Assembly (NCBI GenBank): GCA_965217935.1
Contig: OZ244581.1
Location: forward strand, 1,054,001-1,118,000
Direction of reading: 5' to 3'
Source: JBBROS01 sp965217935
GTDB taxonomy: Bacteria > Pseudomonadota > Alphaproteobacteria > Acetobacterales > Acetobacteraceae
Length of the DNA: 64,000 nt
Under the pieces are notes generated by a model. It was not told the origin of the DNA. It saw nothing but the letters and a program-made list of their open reading frames with translations, and searched no databases. Shown in pieces: positions 55,880-64,000 of this stretch (the stretch's first letter is position 1; the number at the start of each line of letters is the position of its first letter). A program made the position numbers and the translations under genes.

Positions 55880-56030
55880 TTAGACCGCAATCGCCCTGAC
55901 TGGAAGGTCAGGACGGCAAGGGCCTGAGCGGGCATTCGTGTCTTATGCCACGAATGCCCGCTCAGGCGCCTTTGAGAATGCATCGTTTTTCGCGTCATGA
56001 CGGCAAGCCGCCCGGCGAAACGACGCTTAG
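55880..56030 (+). repeat. composite palindromic repeat family B/C, copy ii (complete)
   Basis: This is the most complete copy. Hairpin C pairs CGCCCTGAC (55892-55900) with GTCAGGACG (55907-55915). Stem B1 pairs GCCTGAGCGGGCATTCGTG (55922-55940) with its perfect complement (55949-55967), 19 bp. Stem B2 pairs the GCATCGTTT arm (55980-55988) with AAACGACGC (56018-56026), and the copy ends CTTAG. The final TTA is the stop codon of the minus-strand dppC-like gene. Compared with copy iii, paired positions in B1 and B2 change together. Confidence 0.85.
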
Positions 56031-56887
56031 CGCCGCCTCGGGTCGAGCGCATCCCTCAGACCGTCGCCGACCAGGTTGAACGCGAGCACGGCGAGGAAGA
56101 TCGCCGCCCCCGGGAAGATCGCCAGCCACGGCGCCTGGGTCAAGAACCGTTGCGCCGAGTTCAACATGCTGCCCCAGCTCGGGTCCGGCGGCTGCTGGCC
56201 CAGCCCCAGAAACGACAGGCTGGCCTCGGCGATGATGGCGGCGGCGACCGCCAGCGTCGATTGCACCAGGACGGGCGGGACGATGTTCGGCGCCACGTGC
56301 CGCACCGCCACCCGCCAGGGCGGGTTGCCCAGCGCCCGCGCTGCCTCGACGTAATCGTTGGTCGCCGCATCCATCGCCGCCCCCCGGGCCACGCGGGCGA
56401 ACACGGGCGCCGCGGTCACGCCGATGGCGATCATCGCGTTGGTCAGGTTCGGCCCCAGGAACGCGGCCAGGGCGATCGCCAGGATCAGGAACGGGCAGGC
56501 CAGCATCGCGTCGACCACGCGCCCGATCACCATGTCTGTAATACCGCCGAAGAACCCGGCCGCCAGCCCCACCGGCACCCCGATGCCGCCAGCGATCGCC
56601 ACCGACACCACCCCCGCCAGCAGCGAGGCCCGGGCGCCGAACACCACGCGCGAGAGCACGTCCCGCCCGTTCTCGTCGGTGCCCATCCAGTGCAGCGCCG
56701 ACGGCGCCTTGCGGATCGCCGTCCAGCTCGTCGCCGTCGGGTCATACGGGGCGATCAAGGGCGCCGCCACCGCGACCAGGATGAACGCTGCCACCACGGC
56801 GAGCCCGAACACCGCCGCCGGACGCCCGCGGAACCGCCGCAACGCCAGCAGCCGCGGGCTTGAGGCCATCGCCGCCGCCCCGCTCAT
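56027..56887 (-). CDS. dipeptide/nickel-type ABC transporter permease (DppC-like)
   Basis: This 286-residue inner-membrane protein has about six membrane segments. The N-terminal PLIAPYDP and HWMGTDENGRDVLSRVVFGAR are hallmarks of DppC/OppC. The EAA loop is DYVEAARALGNPPWRVAVRHVAPN. It overlaps the dppB-like gene by four bases. Its stop codon is formed by the edge of a palindromic repeat. It is the last gene of a minus-strand operon of binding protein, DppB and DppC; no ATPase gene follows. Confidence 0.92.
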   Translation of the reverse strand: MSGAAAMASSPRLLALRRFRGRPAAVFGLAVVAAFILVAVAAPLIAPYDPTATSWTAIRKAPSALHWMGTDENGRDVLSRVVFGARASLLAGVVSVAIAGGIGVPVGLAAGFFGGITDMVIGRVVDAMLACPFLILAIALAAFLGPNLTNAMIAIGVTAAPVFARVARGAAMDAATNDYVEAARALGNPPWRVAVRHVAPNIVPPVLVQSTLAVAAAIIAEASLSFLGLGQQPPDPSWGSMLNSAQRFLTQAPWLAIFPGAAIFLAVLAFNLVGDGLRDALDPRRR

Positions 56888-57831
56888 GCGGAGCGCAGCC
56901 GCGGGTTGATCAGCGTGTAGAGCACGTCGGCCAGCAGGTTCAGCAGGATATACAGCACCGCCGTCACCAGCACGACGCCTTGGACCACCGGATAGTCCCG
57001 GTTGAACACCGCATCGACGATCAGCTTGCCGAAGCCCGGGATGCTGAACACCTGCTCCGTCAGCACCGCGCCGGACAGCAGCGTCCCGAGTTCGAGCGCC
57101 CCCAGCGTCACCACGGGCACCAGCGCGTTGCGGAACGCGTGGCGCAGCACGACCCGCCATTCCCGCAGGCCCTTGGCGCGGGCCGTCCGCACGTAATCCT
57201 GGTCGAGCGCGCCGATCATGGCGCTGCGGGTATGACGCATCAGGATGGCGGCGATCGCGGTGCCGAGCACGAAAGCCGGCATGATGGTGGTGGCCAGCGA
57301 CTGCAACGGGTCTTCCGTCAAGGGCACGTAGCCGGACGGCGGCAGCCAGCCGAGATTCACCGAGACCAGCAGGATCAGCATGATGCCGAGCCAGAAGTTC
57401 GGCGTCGACAGCCCGGCCAACCCCACGAAGTTCGCCAGGTAGTCCAGCGCCCGGTTGCGATACACGGCGGACAGGATGCCCGCCGGCACGCCGACCGCGA
57501 GCGCGATCAGGAACGCCATGCCGGACAGCTGCAGCGTGACCGGCAGCTTTTCGGCGATGAGCTGCGACACCGGCTGGCGGATGCGCCAGCTCCGCCCCAG
57601 GTTGCCGTGCAGCGCCCCGCCCATCCAGTGCAGGTATTGCACCGGCACGGAGCGGTCGAGCCAAAGCTCCTCGCGGATTTGCTGCAGCACCTTCGGATCG
57701 CCCCGCTCCTCGCCCGCCAGCACGACGGCCGGGTCCCCGGGCATGAGCTGCTGCAGGCCGAACACGAGCACACTGACGAGCAGGATGGTCGGGATCACCT
57801 GCAGGACGCGCCCGCCGAGATGGCTTCGCAT
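56884..57831 (-). CDS. dipeptide/nickel-type ABC transporter permease (DppB-like)
   Basis: This 315-residue inner-membrane protein begins with a membrane helix and the VLQVIPTILLVSVLVFGLQQLMPGDPA stretch (residues 9-35), typical of DppB/OppB. The EAA loop DYVRTARAKGLREWRVVLRHAFRNAL lies near residues 190-215. It starts 10 bases after the binding-protein stop codon and overlaps the DppC-like gene. The two permeases form the channel for a peptide-like or other organic solute. Confidence 0.92.
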   Translation of the reverse strand: MRSHLGGRVLQVIPTILLVSVLVFGLQQLMPGDPAVVLAGEERGDPKVLQQIREELWLDRSVPVQYLHWMGGALHGNLGRSWRIRQPVSQLIAEKLPVTLQLSGMAFLIALAVGVPAGILSAVYRNRALDYLANFVGLAGLSTPNFWLGIMLILLVSVNLGWLPPSGYVPLTEDPLQSLATTIMPAFVLGTAIAAILMRHTRSAMIGALDQDYVRTARAKGLREWRVVLRHAFRNALVPVVTLGALELGTLLSGAVLTEQVFSIPGFGKLIVDAVFNRDYPVVQGVVLVTAVLYILLNLLADVLYTLINPRLRSA

Positions 57832-57841
57832 GACGCCGGGC

Positions 57842-59344
57842 CTATTTGGTCAGGCTGACGCCTTGCAGCCGGATCATGCCGTCCGGATAGGCCTCGTATC
57901 CCTGCACCTTGTCCGACACCCCGTTCAGCACCGATTGCTGCCAGAGATAGATGCGCGGCAGGTCGCGCAAGACGATCTGATACATCTTCCCGTAGATTTC
58001 CTTGCGCTGCGGCACGTCCGAAATTTCGCGCGCCTTCTCCAGCAGGGCGTCGACCTCCGGGTTGGAGTACTTGCCCTCGTTCAGCGGCGCGCCGGTATGC
58101 AGGAAGCTATAGAGATTGCCGTCCGGATCGACCCGGCCCGACCACGCGATCAGGAACACCTCGAAATCGCCGCGCGTGGTCGCAGCCAAGCCCGAGGCGA
58201 ACTCGGTGGCCGTCAGCTTCACGTCGAACCCGGCCTCTGCGGTCATCGCCTGGATGATCTCGCCCACTTGCCGCAGCTCCGGGTTGTTCGGCGCCAGCAG
58301 GCTCACCTCGACCGGCGTCTTGACCCCTGCCTCCTTCAGCAGCGCGCGGGCCTTGGCCAGGTCGCGTGGCCGCGGCTTCAGCGAGTCAATGTGGAACGGG
58401 CTCTTGGACGGCGCGGCTTGGGTCGTCGGCGTGAAGGCGCCGTTGAACACGACCTGAACCAGCGCCTCGCGGTCGATCGCCGCCTCGAACGCCTGACGCA
58501 CCCGCTTGTCCTCTCCGATCGGGGTCTTGGCGCGCGACCCGTTGCCGACGTTGAACTGGAGCGACTGATAGCCGAGGTAATCGGACGTCTCCATGCGCAG
58601 CTTAGGATTGCGCTTCACCGCCGGGATGTCGGTGGGCGCGATGAATTCGACCAGGTCGACGCTGCCCGCCTCCAGAGTCGCCAGCCGTATCGAGCTGTTG
58701 GGCACGATCCGGTAGGTCACCTCATCGAGCTTGATCGCGTCCTTGTTCCAGTATTGCGGGAACTTCTTCAGCGTGATGTGGTCCTGCGCCACGCGCTCGA
58801 CGAAGCTGAACGGCCCGGCGCACACCGGCTTCAACCCGAAATTCTCCCCCGCCGCCTCGGCCGCCGTGGGGGAGACAATCATGCCGGAGCGATCCAGCAG
58901 TTGCGACAGGAACGGCGAGTACGGCTGCTTGAGCGTGATCTTCACCGTCACCGGGTCAACCACGTCGATATGGTCGATGGCGTTGATCTCGCTGCGCCGG
59001 TAGCTGCCCTTCATCGTCAGGTCGCGCTCGAGCGAGTATTTCACCGCCGCCGCGTCCATCTTGGTCCCGTCCTGGAACAGCACGTCGGGGCGCAGGTTGA
59101 TGACCAGCTCGGTCGGCGTCACGTATTTGTAGCCCGTGGCCAGCATCGGCACGGGTTCGAGCTTCTGATCGATGTCGAACAGCTTGTCGCATAGTGCCGC
59201 GAACACGATCCGCCCGACGAAGGTGCGGGACAGCGTCGGGTCGAGGATGTCCGGGTCCTCGCGCAGCGCGATGTTCAAAGTTTGCGCAGCAGCGCCCGTA
59301 GCGAGCAACGCGGTGGCGCAGGCGGCGAGGAGAAGTCGGCGCAT
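57842..59344 (-). CDS. dipeptide-type ABC transporter substrate-binding protein
   Basis: This 500-residue family-5 solute-binding protein has a Sec signal peptide (residues 1-20, MRRLLLAACATALLATGAAAQ). NIALREDPDILDPTLSRTFVG follows, and AFTPTTQAAPSKSPFH and similar DppA/OppA-like blocks occur later. I chose the ATG at 59344 because GGAG precedes it and the signal peptide starts there. It should deliver a peptide or another organic compound to the two permeases. The ATPase subunits must be encoded elsewhere. The tartrate-dehydrogenase-like gene upstream is divergent and might share the pathway. Confidence 0.88.
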   Translation of the reverse strand: MRRLLLAACATALLATGAAAQTLNIALREDPDILDPTLSRTFVGRIVFAALCDKLFDIDQKLEPVPMLATGYKYVTPTELVINLRPDVLFQDGTKMDAAAVKYSLERDLTMKGSYRRSEINAIDHIDVVDPVTVKITLKQPYSPFLSQLLDRSGMIVSPTAAEAAGENFGLKPVCAGPFSFVERVAQDHITLKKFPQYWNKDAIKLDEVTYRIVPNSSIRLATLEAGSVDLVEFIAPTDIPAVKRNPKLRMETSDYLGYQSLQFNVGNGSRAKTPIGEDKRVRQAFEAAIDREALVQVVFNGAFTPTTQAAPSKSPFHIDSLKPRPRDLAKARALLKEAGVKTPVEVSLLAPNNPELRQVGEIIQAMTAEAGFDVKLTATEFASGLAATTRGDFEVFLIAWSGRVDPDGNLYSFLHTGAPLNEGKYSNPEVDALLEKAREISDVPQRKEIYGKMYQIVLRDLPRIYLWQQSVLNGVSDKVQGYEAYPDGMIRLQGVSLTK

Positions 59345-59443
59345 GATGGTCTCCGAGACGTGAGATGGCCCCGCATCTGTGCCGGGCATTGCCCAAGCTG
59401 GCAAGCGCCGTGCCAGCCGGGTAAACGAACAGCGGGAAACGCC

Positions 59444-59562
59444 GCTAAGGACTCGTTCAGAAATAATTGCTATGAATCGATTAGGTGAACGAGTCCTTAG
59501 CCTTTGTTTTGCCGGGCAGCTTTGTCGGCGTGCTGCCGCACGTATTGCCGACGCTGCCCTAA
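59444..59562 (+). repeat. structured intergenic repeat family A, copy 3
   Basis: This full-length copy has a perfect left hairpin: TAAGGACTCGTTC (59446-59458) with GAACGAGTCCTTA (59487-59499). The outer right stem pairs GGGCAGC (59514-59520) with GCTGCCC (59553-59559). The inner right stem pairs GTCGGC (59524-59529) with GCCGAC (59547-59552). It ends 15 bases before the start codon of the tartrate-dehydrogenase-like gene, so it is part of that gene's promoter or 5' leader. Stem positions differ from copies 1 and 2 in a pair-preserving way. Confidence 0.85.
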
Positions 59563-59577
59563 CGTAAGGACACCGCC

Positions 59578-60693
59578 ATGCGCCAACACCGGATCGCCTC
59601 GATCCCTGCCGACGGCATCGGCCCGGAAGTCATCGCCGCCGGGCTGGAGGCGCTCGACGCCGTCGCCGCCCGCGATGGCGGCTTCACCCTGCACGTCACG
59701 CCGTTCGATTGGGGCTCCGCCCGCTATCGCAGCCAAGGCGCGCTGATGCCGGACGACGGGCTCGACCAGCTCCGGGACATGGACGCGATCCTGTTCGGGG
59801 CCGTGGGCGCGCCCGACATCGCCGACCACGTCACGCTTTGGGGCCTGCGCCTGCCGATCTGCCAGGGCTTCGACCAATACGCCAACGTGCGCCCGACCCG
59901 CATCCTGCCCGGCGTCACCGGCCCGTTGCGCGGCGTCGGCCAGGCCGAGCTCGACTGGCTCATCATCCGCGAGAATAGCGAGGGCGAGTATTCCGGCCAC
60001 GGCGGGCGGGCGCACCGGGGCCTGCCGGAGGAAGTGGCCACCGAGACCAGCGTCTTCACCCGGCGCGGCGTCGAACGGATCATGCGCTTCGCCTTCGAGC
60101 AGGCGCGGAACCGACCGCGCAAGCGCCTGACCGTGGTGACCAAGAGCAACGCCCAGCGCCACGGCATGGTGTTCTGGGACGAGATCGCGCGCGAGGTCGC
60201 CGCCGGGTTCCCGGATGTTGCCTGGGACAAGGAGCTGGTCGATGCCATGACCACGCGCATGGTGCTGAAGCCCGGCTCGATCGACACCGTGGTGGCGACC
60301 AACCTGCACGCCGACATCCTCAGCGACCTGGCCGCAGCCTTGGCGGGATCGCTCGGCATCGCGCCGACCGCGAACATCGACCCGGAACGACGCTTCCCCA
60401 GCATGTTCGAGCCGATCCACGGCAGCGCCTTCGACATCACCGGCAAAGGCGTCGCCAACCCGGTCGCGACCTTCTGGACCGCGTCGCTGATGCTGGAGCA
60501 TCTGGGCGAGGCAGACGCGGCCCACATGCTGATGCGAGCGGTGGAGCAGGTGTGCGCGGCCGGGGTGACGACGCCGGACCTGGGCGGCCAGGCAACCACG
60601 GCGGAGGTGACGCGGGCGGTTTGCGAGGCGGTTCGGGGCGGCAATGCCCGAGGCGTGCCGCCAGGTTTCGGACATCAGGATAGTGGGGCTTGA
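59578..60693 (+). CDS. tartrate dehydrogenase/decarboxylase-type enzyme (TtuC-like, IMDH family)
   Basis: This 371-residue protein is of the isocitrate/isopropylmalate dehydrogenase family. IPADGIGPEVI is at the N-terminus, and RENSEGEYSGHGGR and the metal/cofactor block LHADILSDLAAALAGSLGIAPTANI are present, followed by EPIHGSAFDITGKGVANP. GLRLPICQGFDQYANVRPTRILPG is typical of tartrate dehydrogenases rather than LeuB. It oxidises or decarboxylates tartrate, malate or a related acid with NAD. TAAGGA precedes the ATG. The element just upstream is a structured repeat. Confidence 0.85.
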   Translation: MRQHRIASIPADGIGPEVIAAGLEALDAVAARDGGFTLHVTPFDWGSARYRSQGALMPDDGLDQLRDMDAILFGAVGAPDIADHVTLWGLRLPICQGFDQYANVRPTRILPGVTGPLRGVGQAELDWLIIRENSEGEYSGHGGRAHRGLPEEVATETSVFTRRGVERIMRFAFEQARNRPRKRLTVVTKSNAQRHGMVFWDEIAREVAAGFPDVAWDKELVDAMTTRMVLKPGSIDTVVATNLHADILSDLAAALAGSLGIAPTANIDPERRFPSMFEPIHGSAFDITGKGVANPVATFWTASLMLEHLGEADAAHMLMRAVEQVCAAGVTTPDLGGQATTAEVTRAVCEAVRGGNARGVPPGFGHQDSGA

Positions 60694-60851
60694 TTGTTGG
60701 CAGGCCGGTCCCCTGCGCCGGCGCCGCTGGCAGCGCCGCCGGCCAGCTTCATGCAGCATGCTGAGCAAGCTGCTTCCCGCACAGGCCAGCGGTTCCCGCG
60801 AGCCCTGCATGACGCAGAAATGCGGACTCTGAACTACGGCCAGCAGCCTCC

Positions 60852-62120
60852 CTACCGTCCCCAGATCGCCGCCATCCCGCCTGGCAGCAACCGCATGACC
60901 CAAACCGCCATCCCCAAATTCGCCGCCGCCGCCGCCCAAAGCACCGCCACCGGCGCGACCCCCCAAGCCGCCAGCAAAGCGATCAGCACGGCGCCCGCCG
61001 CCATCGCCGCCGCGTTCACCACGTTGTTCGCTGCAACCATCCGCGCCCGGAACCCCGGCGCCGACTCCTCCTGGATGATCGCGTACAGCGGCACCGAATA
61101 AACGCCGCCGGACACCGCCAGCAGCAGCAAATCCCCCAGCATCCGCCACCCTGCCAAACTCCCCAGCACCGCCGCGACCGATGCCAACCCGCCGGCCTGC
61201 CCCACCGCCCGCCCGAAATCCCACAGGAAGAACGACAGCCCCGCCGCCGCGAACGGCGCGAGCCGCGCCGAAACCTCTCCCCGCAGCAGCCGCGAGCACA
61301 GCATCGATCCGACCCCGATGCCCACCGAGAAAAACGCCAGCAGCAGCGTGAACACCGAAGGCTGGGCGCCAAGCTCATCCCGCACGATCGTCGGCAGCTC
61401 CGCCAGCAACGTCGCCCCCAGCGCCCAGAACCAGCTCAGACCGATCACGCAAAGCCAGACCGCCCGGTTGCCGCGCGCCAGGCCCAGCAGGCTTGATGTC
61501 TCGCGCGCCGGGTTCCATCCGATCGGCAACTCCGGCGAGCGCGAAGGCGCGGGCGATATGAACAGCGCGCTCGCCACGCCTGCCCCGGCCACCAGCAGGC
61601 AAGCCCCCGACACGATCGCCGCCCCCGCCGGCAACGGCATCAGCGCGCTGCCCGCGATCGTTCCCGCCAGGATGCCCAGGAACGTCCCGGCTTCCACCAG
61701 CCCATTGCCTGCAACCAGCTCCTGCCCATCCAGGTGCGCCGGCAGGATCGCGTATTTCAACGGGCCGAAGAATGTCGAATGCACGCCCAACCCAAACAGC
61801 ACCGCGAACAGCAGCCCCGTGCTCCCGAGCATGAACCCGGCCGAGGCCACGGCCATCAACCCGACTTCCGCCCACTTCACGATCCGGATCGTCGATGCCA
61901 TGTCGAACCGGTCCGCCACCTGCCCCGCCGTCGCCGACAGCAGCACATAAGGCAGGATGAACACCCCGCCCGCCAACGCCACCAGCGCCGGCCCGGAGGA
62001 TTCTGCGGACTTGAACAGCACCAGCACCACCAGAGCGTTCTTGAACAGATTGTCGTTCAGCGCCCCAAGCGTCTGCGTGACCAGCAGCGGCGCCAGACGG
62101 CGGGAGGTGATTAGAGGCAT
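60852..62120 (-). CDS. LplT-like MFS transporter
   Basis: This 422-residue protein has about 12 membrane segments. The N-terminus PLLVTQTLGALNDNLFKNALVVLVLF and FFGPLKYAILPAHLDGQELVAGNGLVEAGTF, split by several helices, are hallmarks of LplT, the lysophospholipid flippase. LplT often works with the Aas acyltransferase, which is not seen here. I chose the ATG at 62120 because the family begins close to that point; a GTG-like start at 62150 would add ten residues. It is an inner-membrane protein. Confidence 0.85.
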   Translation of the reverse strand: MPLITSRRLAPLLVTQTLGALNDNLFKNALVVLVLFKSAESSGPALVALAGGVFILPYVLLSATAGQVADRFDMASTIRIVKWAEVGLMAVASAGFMLGSTGLLFAVLFGLGVHSTFFGPLKYAILPAHLDGQELVAGNGLVEAGTFLGILAGTIAGSALMPLPAGAAIVSGACLLVAGAGVASALFISPAPSRSPELPIGWNPARETSSLLGLARGNRAVWLCVIGLSWFWALGATLLAELPTIVRDELGAQPSVFTLLLAFFSVGIGVGSMLCSRLLRGEVSARLAPFAAAGLSFFLWDFGRAVGQAGGLASVAAVLGSLAGWRMLGDLLLLAVSGGVYSVPLYAIIQEESAPGFRARMVAANNVVNAAAMAAGAVLIALLAAWGVAPVAVLWAAAAANLGMAVWVMRLLPGGMAAIWGR

Positions 62121-62214
62121 GCCGAACCCTCGGCGATCACGTGACGCCAAGCAAGCCTTATGCCCGAGTCGGGATCGCCTTTGGAAGACGGCGGCAAGAT
62201 AAGGAGAGGGCGTT

Positions 62215-62324
62215 TCCCTAAGCAGGCATTCGTGGCTTGTCCCACGAATGCCTGCTTAGGAGTCTTTGAAGACGCATCATTTTTCGCGTTGTGACGGCGA
62301 GCCATCCCGCGAAATGATGCTTAG
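62215..62324 (+). repeat. composite palindromic repeat family B/C, copy iii (B part)
   Basis: Stem B1 is a perfect 19-bp inverted repeat: CCTAAGCAGGCATTCGTGG (62217-62235) and its complement (62242-62260), with loop CTTGTC. Stem B2 pairs GCATCATTT plus CGCG (62274-62288) with CGCGAAATGATGC (62308-62320), and the copy ends CTTAG. The C hairpin seen in copy ii is absent. It lies upstream of the LplT-like gene in a 584-base gene-free stretch. Confidence 0.85.
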
Positions 62325-62444
62325 ACCCGTTAGGACCGAGGGCCTCGGACCCCGATCGCTTGAGCAGCGCTTCTTTGAGCAGCGCTGGTTGACCAATAAT
62401 CGGGGCTTACGGTCCCGGTGCGATCGAGGAGCAAAGCCTCCTGG

Positions 62445-62512
62445 CCTTTGCTGCGCCCCAGCCTTTGCTGCGCCCCAGCCTTTGCTGCGCCTCGGCCTCT
62501 GCTGCGCCCTGG
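62445..62512. repeat. four tandem 17-bp repeats
   Basis: The unit CCTTTGCTGCGCCCCAG occurs twice perfectly (62445-62461 and 62462-62478), then as CCTTTGCTGCGCCTCGG (62479-62495) and CCTCTGCTGCGCCCTGG (62496-62512). Just upstream GAGCAGCGCTTCTTT and GAGCAGCGCTGGTT form a further imperfect pair. A 17-bp period is not a codon multiple, so the array is not selected as coding. The rest of 62121-62704 holds no gene I can support. Confidence 0.85.
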
Positions 62513-62704
62513 CCGCGCCAGCTTCGGCGCCGCCGCGCCAGCCTGGCCACCTACCGGAACCGGCGCCCGACACTCAGCGGCAGCGCGGCGATGTTGAGGC
62601 TTGCGATCGCGCCGACGCTGCAAGCCGTGCCGACGCCATGACCGCGGCAACCGTTGGTCCCGGAACGTTACGGCGTTATTGATCGCGGATTTACCGATCC
62701 ATCG

Positions 62705-63571
62705 TCAAGCCGCCACCGCCTCGGCTCGCCGCATCCGCAGCCGCCTGATCCGCCGCGGGTCCGCCTCCAGGATGCGGAACTCCAGCCCCGAGGAATGGCT
62801 CACCACCTCGCCGCGCGACGGCACTCGTCCGGCCAGCGTGAACACCAGGCCGCCCACCGTATCGATGTCCGCTTCCCGCTCATCCTCGGTCAGCACCGGG
62901 CCGAGCTTGTTCTCGAACGCCTCGATCGACAGCCGGGCATCCACGTCCATCGCCCCATCGGCCCGCTCGGTGATCAGCGGCCCCTGCACCTCGTCGTGCT
63001 CGTCGGCGATGTCGCCCACGATCTCCTCCACCAGGTCCTCGATGGTCAGCAGCCCGTCGATGCCGCCATACTCGTCGACCACCAGCGCCAGGTGCATCCG
63101 CGCCTGCCGCATCTGCAGCAGCAGGTCCAGCACCGGAACCTGCGGCGCCACCATCAGGGGCCGCCGCAGCAACGCCTCCAGCTTGAACGCATCCGGGCGC
63201 CCGACGTAGGAGAACACGTCCTTGATGTGCACCATGCCCACGATGTCGTCGAGCTCCTCCCGGAACACCGGCATCCGCGAATGGCCTTCGCGCCGGATCT
63301 GGCTCAGCGCCTGCTCCAAGGTCACCTCGACCGGCATGGCCACGATGTCCGCCCGCGGCACCATCACGTCGTCCGCCGTTGTTTCCCGCAGGCGCAGCAC
63401 GTTGGCGATCAGCGCCCGCTCCTGCCGGTCGAGCTCCGGGACCGAGCCGTCCTCCGGCGCCGCGGACTGCAACACCAGTTCGGCGATGCTCTCGCGGACC
63501 CCGTGCTCCTGCCGCCCCAGCAGCCGGTTGCGCACACGGTCGAGGAACCGTTTGCCTCCCGCCCCGCTCAT
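62705..63571 (-). CDS. corC: CorC/HlyC-family CBS-domain protein
   Basis: This 288-residue protein begins with a short N-terminal segment. Two CBS domains follow (about 75-200; DDVMVPRADIVAMPVEVTLEQAL and APQVPVLDLLLQMRQARMHLALVVDEYGGIDGLLTIEDLVEEIVGDI across two stretches). A C-terminal CorC_HlyC domain ends it (DTVGGLVFTLAGRVP). Family members modulate magnesium/cobalt efflux. It overlaps ybeY by four bases, the usual ybeY-corC order. The apolipoprotein acyltransferase gene that often follows is absent; instead there is a repeat-rich gap. Confidence 0.9.
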   Translation of the reverse strand: MSGAGGKRFLDRVRNRLLGRQEHGVRESIAELVLQSAAPEDGSVPELDRQERALIANVLRLRETTADDVMVPRADIVAMPVEVTLEQALSQIRREGHSRMPVFREELDDIVGMVHIKDVFSYVGRPDAFKLEALLRRPLMVAPQVPVLDLLLQMRQARMHLALVVDEYGGIDGLLTIEDLVEEIVGDIADEHDEVQGPLITERADGAMDVDARLSIEAFENKLGPVLTEDEREADIDTVGGLVFTLAGRVPSRGEVVSHSSGLEFRILEADPRRIRRLRMRRAEAVAA

Positions 63572-63963
63572 GGGAACCGCCACGGGTTCGGCACCCGCAG
63601 CCGGTGTAGCAGCCGCGCCTCCGCCATCTCCATCCGCCGCGCCTCCCCCGCGCGCCCATGATCCAGCCCGCGCAGGTGCAGCGCCCCATGCACCACCAGA
63701 TGCGCCAGATGCTGCCCCACCGTTCGCCCCGCGGCCCTCGCCTCCCGCCGGACCACGCCGGAGGCCAGGGCAATATCCCCGCTCTCGAACGTCAGCACGT
63801 TGGTGGCCTTGTCCCGCCCCCGGTGCCGGCGGTTCAGCCGCCGCACCGCAGCATCCGACGTCAGCAGAACGGTCGCGGCGCCCCCCGCCGCGCAAGCCGC
63901 CCGCCGCGCCATTGCCTCCGCCCGGGGCGCCATCCGCCGCCAGGCCGGGTCGTCGAAGATCAC
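63568..63963 (-). CDS. ybeY: endoribonuclease YbeY (5' end possibly beyond the window)
   Basis: At least 131 residues are present. The zinc site His92, His96 and His102 is in HGALHLRGLDH. RRLNRRHRGRDKATNVLTFE is the other family block. YbeY acts in 16S rRNA 3'-end maturation and ribosome quality control. The listed start is a GTG at 63963, but the frame is open to the window edge and family members usually have a few residues before the VxxDDPAW segment, so the true start may lie outside. It overlaps corC at its 3' end. Confidence 0.9.
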   Translation of the reverse strand: MIFDDPAWRRMAPRAEAMARRAACAAGGAATVLLTSDAAVRRLNRRHRGRDKATNVLTFESGDIALASGVVRREARAAGRTVGQHLAHLVVHGALHLRGLDHGRAGEARRMEMAEARLLHRLRVPNPWRFP

Positions 63964-64000
63964 CTCGGGAACCCCCGCCGAAGCGGGGCCGCGTCTACTG

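Noticed and set aside
62445..62512. CRISPR-like array
   Set aside because: The units are directly adjacent 17-mers without spacers, and no cas genes are present.

Overview
The window is high-GC DNA (mostly well above 60% by eye) with dense, tightly packed bacterial operons. It encodes a peripheral light-harvesting (LH2) operon under paired PpsR/CrtJ-type sites, a PhyR/NepR/EcfG general stress response system, heterotetrameric sarcosine oxidase and CydDC. Together these point to an alphaproteobacterial purple phototroph; an acetobacterial (Rhodopila-like) relative is my inference. No rRNA, tRNA, CRISPR array or complete insertion sequence was recognised.

Layout. 1-6400: the end of a betaine-type ABC importer followed by soxBDAG, a route from betaines to glycine. 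6447-7642: a formamidase-family gene and the broken tail of a ketopantoate-reductase-like gene that was once coupled to it. 7914-11174: the pucBAC operon on the minus strand, ending in an unusual gene with eight 16-residue repeats and starting at a promoter overlaid by two TGT-N12-ACA palindromes. 11175-11814: a gene-free stretch full of inverted repeats. 11815-15203: an MFS exporter, an aldo/keto reductase and a divergent LysR regulator. 15297-22436: a YcgN-type protein, a DHDPS-family aldolase and a six-gene carbohydrate-type ABC importer with two asymmetrically degenerate ATPases. 22599-24215: a lower-GC island with a HEPN protein and a MazEF-type pair. 24399-34053: an aldehyde dehydrogenase with a coupled cysteine-rich micro-ORF, an aminotransferase, recQ, an OmpA-like lipoprotein, cydDC and an M20 amidohydrolase.

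34100-54125 is the centrepiece. A histidine kinase, NepR, two ECF sigma factors and PhyR lie immediately upstream of a seven-gene glycogen/trehalose operon: glgE, treS-mak, glgB, treZ, malQ, treY, otsA. Six of these seven genes join by 4-base stop/start overlaps or, for glgE/treS, an 8-base gap. The operon holds three trehalose routes (OtsA, TreYZ, TreS) plus GlgE glucan synthesis. Its position suggests that stress signalling controls osmolyte and glucan storage, although no EcfG-type promoter was found by eye.

54395-64000: a small unknown protein, a zinc alcohol dehydrogenase, a dipeptide-type importer without an ATPase, a tartrate-dehydrogenase-family gene, an LplT-like MFS protein, and corC/ybeY at the right edge.

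Two families of structured palindromic intergenic repeats recur across the window. Their stems show compensatory base changes between copies. Several copies supply a neighbouring stop codon, lie just before a start codon, or sit between pucA and pucC.
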